42,298 nt of DNA, taken from positions 1-42,298 of the forward strand of contig CAIZDL010000055.1 in NCBI GenBank assembly GCA_903931735.1, written 5' to 3'. Under the pieces are notes generated by a model. The model did not search any database. It saw only the letters and a program-made list of their open reading frames with translations, and was not told where the DNA came from. The translations under genes were made by a program, and so were the position numbers. The first letter of the stretch is position 1, and each line of letters opens with the position of its first letter. Below, piece by piece: positions 41,805 through 42,298 of the stretch. The stretch comes from an uncultured Rhodospirillales bacterium (GTDB lineage: Bacteria; Pseudomonadota; Alphaproteobacteria; Azospirillales; Azospirillaceae).

Positions 41805-42298
41805 AAATTGCGCCCAATTTATCGCAGCCCTCAGCACAACAAGATTTCGACCAATTGTTGCGTCAGCTAGAATCCCGCCACCAGTAACTGTCTTGTCGTT
41901 ACGCATTGCATCTTCAGCGATGTGGCGGCGCTCAGCTCGACGGTCCTTCTCGTATTTTCTTACAACACCATTATTAATAGCCGTGATTGGCAGATTCCCG
42001 AGATGCCGCTTCAGGTGTGCGACCTGGAAGTCAGAGCCCCGCAAGCACTTCACCGACTGCTCGGCCTCAACTCGCCGCCTATCGATTTCCTGCAGTGCGC
42101 AACTGTTGTCCCGAGCGATCTCGGCCACCCTGGACCCCGCCTTGCGCTGGTTAGCTGCCAACTTGGCTGCCGAGTAGCTGTCGAGCAAGGCCGCAACGGT
42201 CCTCTCTTCGGGGAGGGGGGACTCCATTCCGGCAAGGTAAAGCTTCAAAAATCGTTCCGCTTCCGGGCGCGACTCGACACCTGTGCTGATCGCTGATC
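41805..42298 (-). pseudogene. Truncated phage-type integrase (N-terminal and core-binding part), open at window edge
   Basis: On the minus strand the frame is open from the window edge. It reads ESRPEAERFLKLYLAG and TVAALLDSY, then HLKRHLGNLPITAINNGVV and ATIGRNLVVLRAAINWA. This is the N-terminal and SAM-like core-binding part of a tyrosine integrase (pattern: HLgxLpixxINxxxVrxY, then TixRxLxxLrAAinwA). Similarity stops near 41805 before any catalytic R/H/Y residue, so it cannot be active. A gene start must lie beyond the window. The frame continues without a stop into the PAS kinase. The element it came from is not otherwise visible here; it is unrelated in position to the tRNA-Thr element. 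Confidence 0.75.

Overview
The window reads as chromosomal DNA of an alphaproteobacterium, most likely of the Rhodospirillales (Rhodospirillum/Magnetospirillum-type). The grounds are high-GC coding with many GTG starts, the ffh-rpsP-rimM-trmD-rplS block, hopanoid genes of the hpnI/hpnJ type, sdhE beside mfd, ElbB, abundant soluble chemoreceptor parts, and a dispersed TTAGAGC...GCTCTAA palindrome of the kind seen in this class. Genus-level placement is inference only.

Layout. (1) 1-2101, minus strand: a compact chemosensory operon made of a membrane-free protein with two receptor-tip-like helices, an oxygen/iron-sensing diiron protein of the metallo-beta-lactamase/flavodiiron fold (ODP type), and a soluble methyl-accepting receptor that runs off the left edge. 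(2) 2449-4890: a tRNA-Thr(CGU) gene carrying a 2.4-kb decayed integrative element, bounded by a 24-bp duplication of the tRNA 3' end. It holds a multiply frameshifted tyrosine integrase, a frameshifted excisionase-like gene, a primase-like fragment, and clustered TCGCTAGA repeats near both ends. (3) 5002-7246: a DUF2249/NnrS-like polytopic membrane protein and a hemerythrin, probably involved in NO or O2 handling; then convergent metY. (4) 8864-12424: the SRP/ribosomal housekeeping operon, followed by two small unknown genes on the minus strand. (5) 13322-17688: hpnI and hpnJ (glucosaminyl and cyclitol-ether hopanoid head groups), elbB, and a convergent methyltransferase. (6) 18311-24140, minus strand: mfd, sdhE, a LysE-type exporter and an HD-GYP response regulator. 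(7) 24343-31766, minus strand: an operon beginning with a 1035-aa fusion of a periplasmic binding protein, a beta-rich domain resembling the ligand-binding domain of pentameric ligand-gated channels, and an MscS channel. It is followed immediately by a complete type I secretion trio (ABC ATPase, HlyD, TolC). (8) 31926-38331, plus strand: pseB and pseC (pseudaminic acid pathway; pseC carries six in-frame 24-bp repeats), a small protein, ilvD, an orphan PstS-like binding protein and a secreted unknown. (9) 38429-42298: a glycosyltransferase, and convergent to it a triple-PAS histidine kinase. The kinase reading frame runs back uninterrupted into a truncated phage-type integrase.

The strongest candidate for an undescribed system is region 7. 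A predicted ligand-gated mechanosensitive-type channel is transcribed together with a cargo-less type I secretion machine whose ATPase has a degenerate ABC signature (LAPGL instead of LSGGQ). Second are the ODP chemosensory operon and the palindromic repeat family that supplies the stop codons of three unrelated genes.
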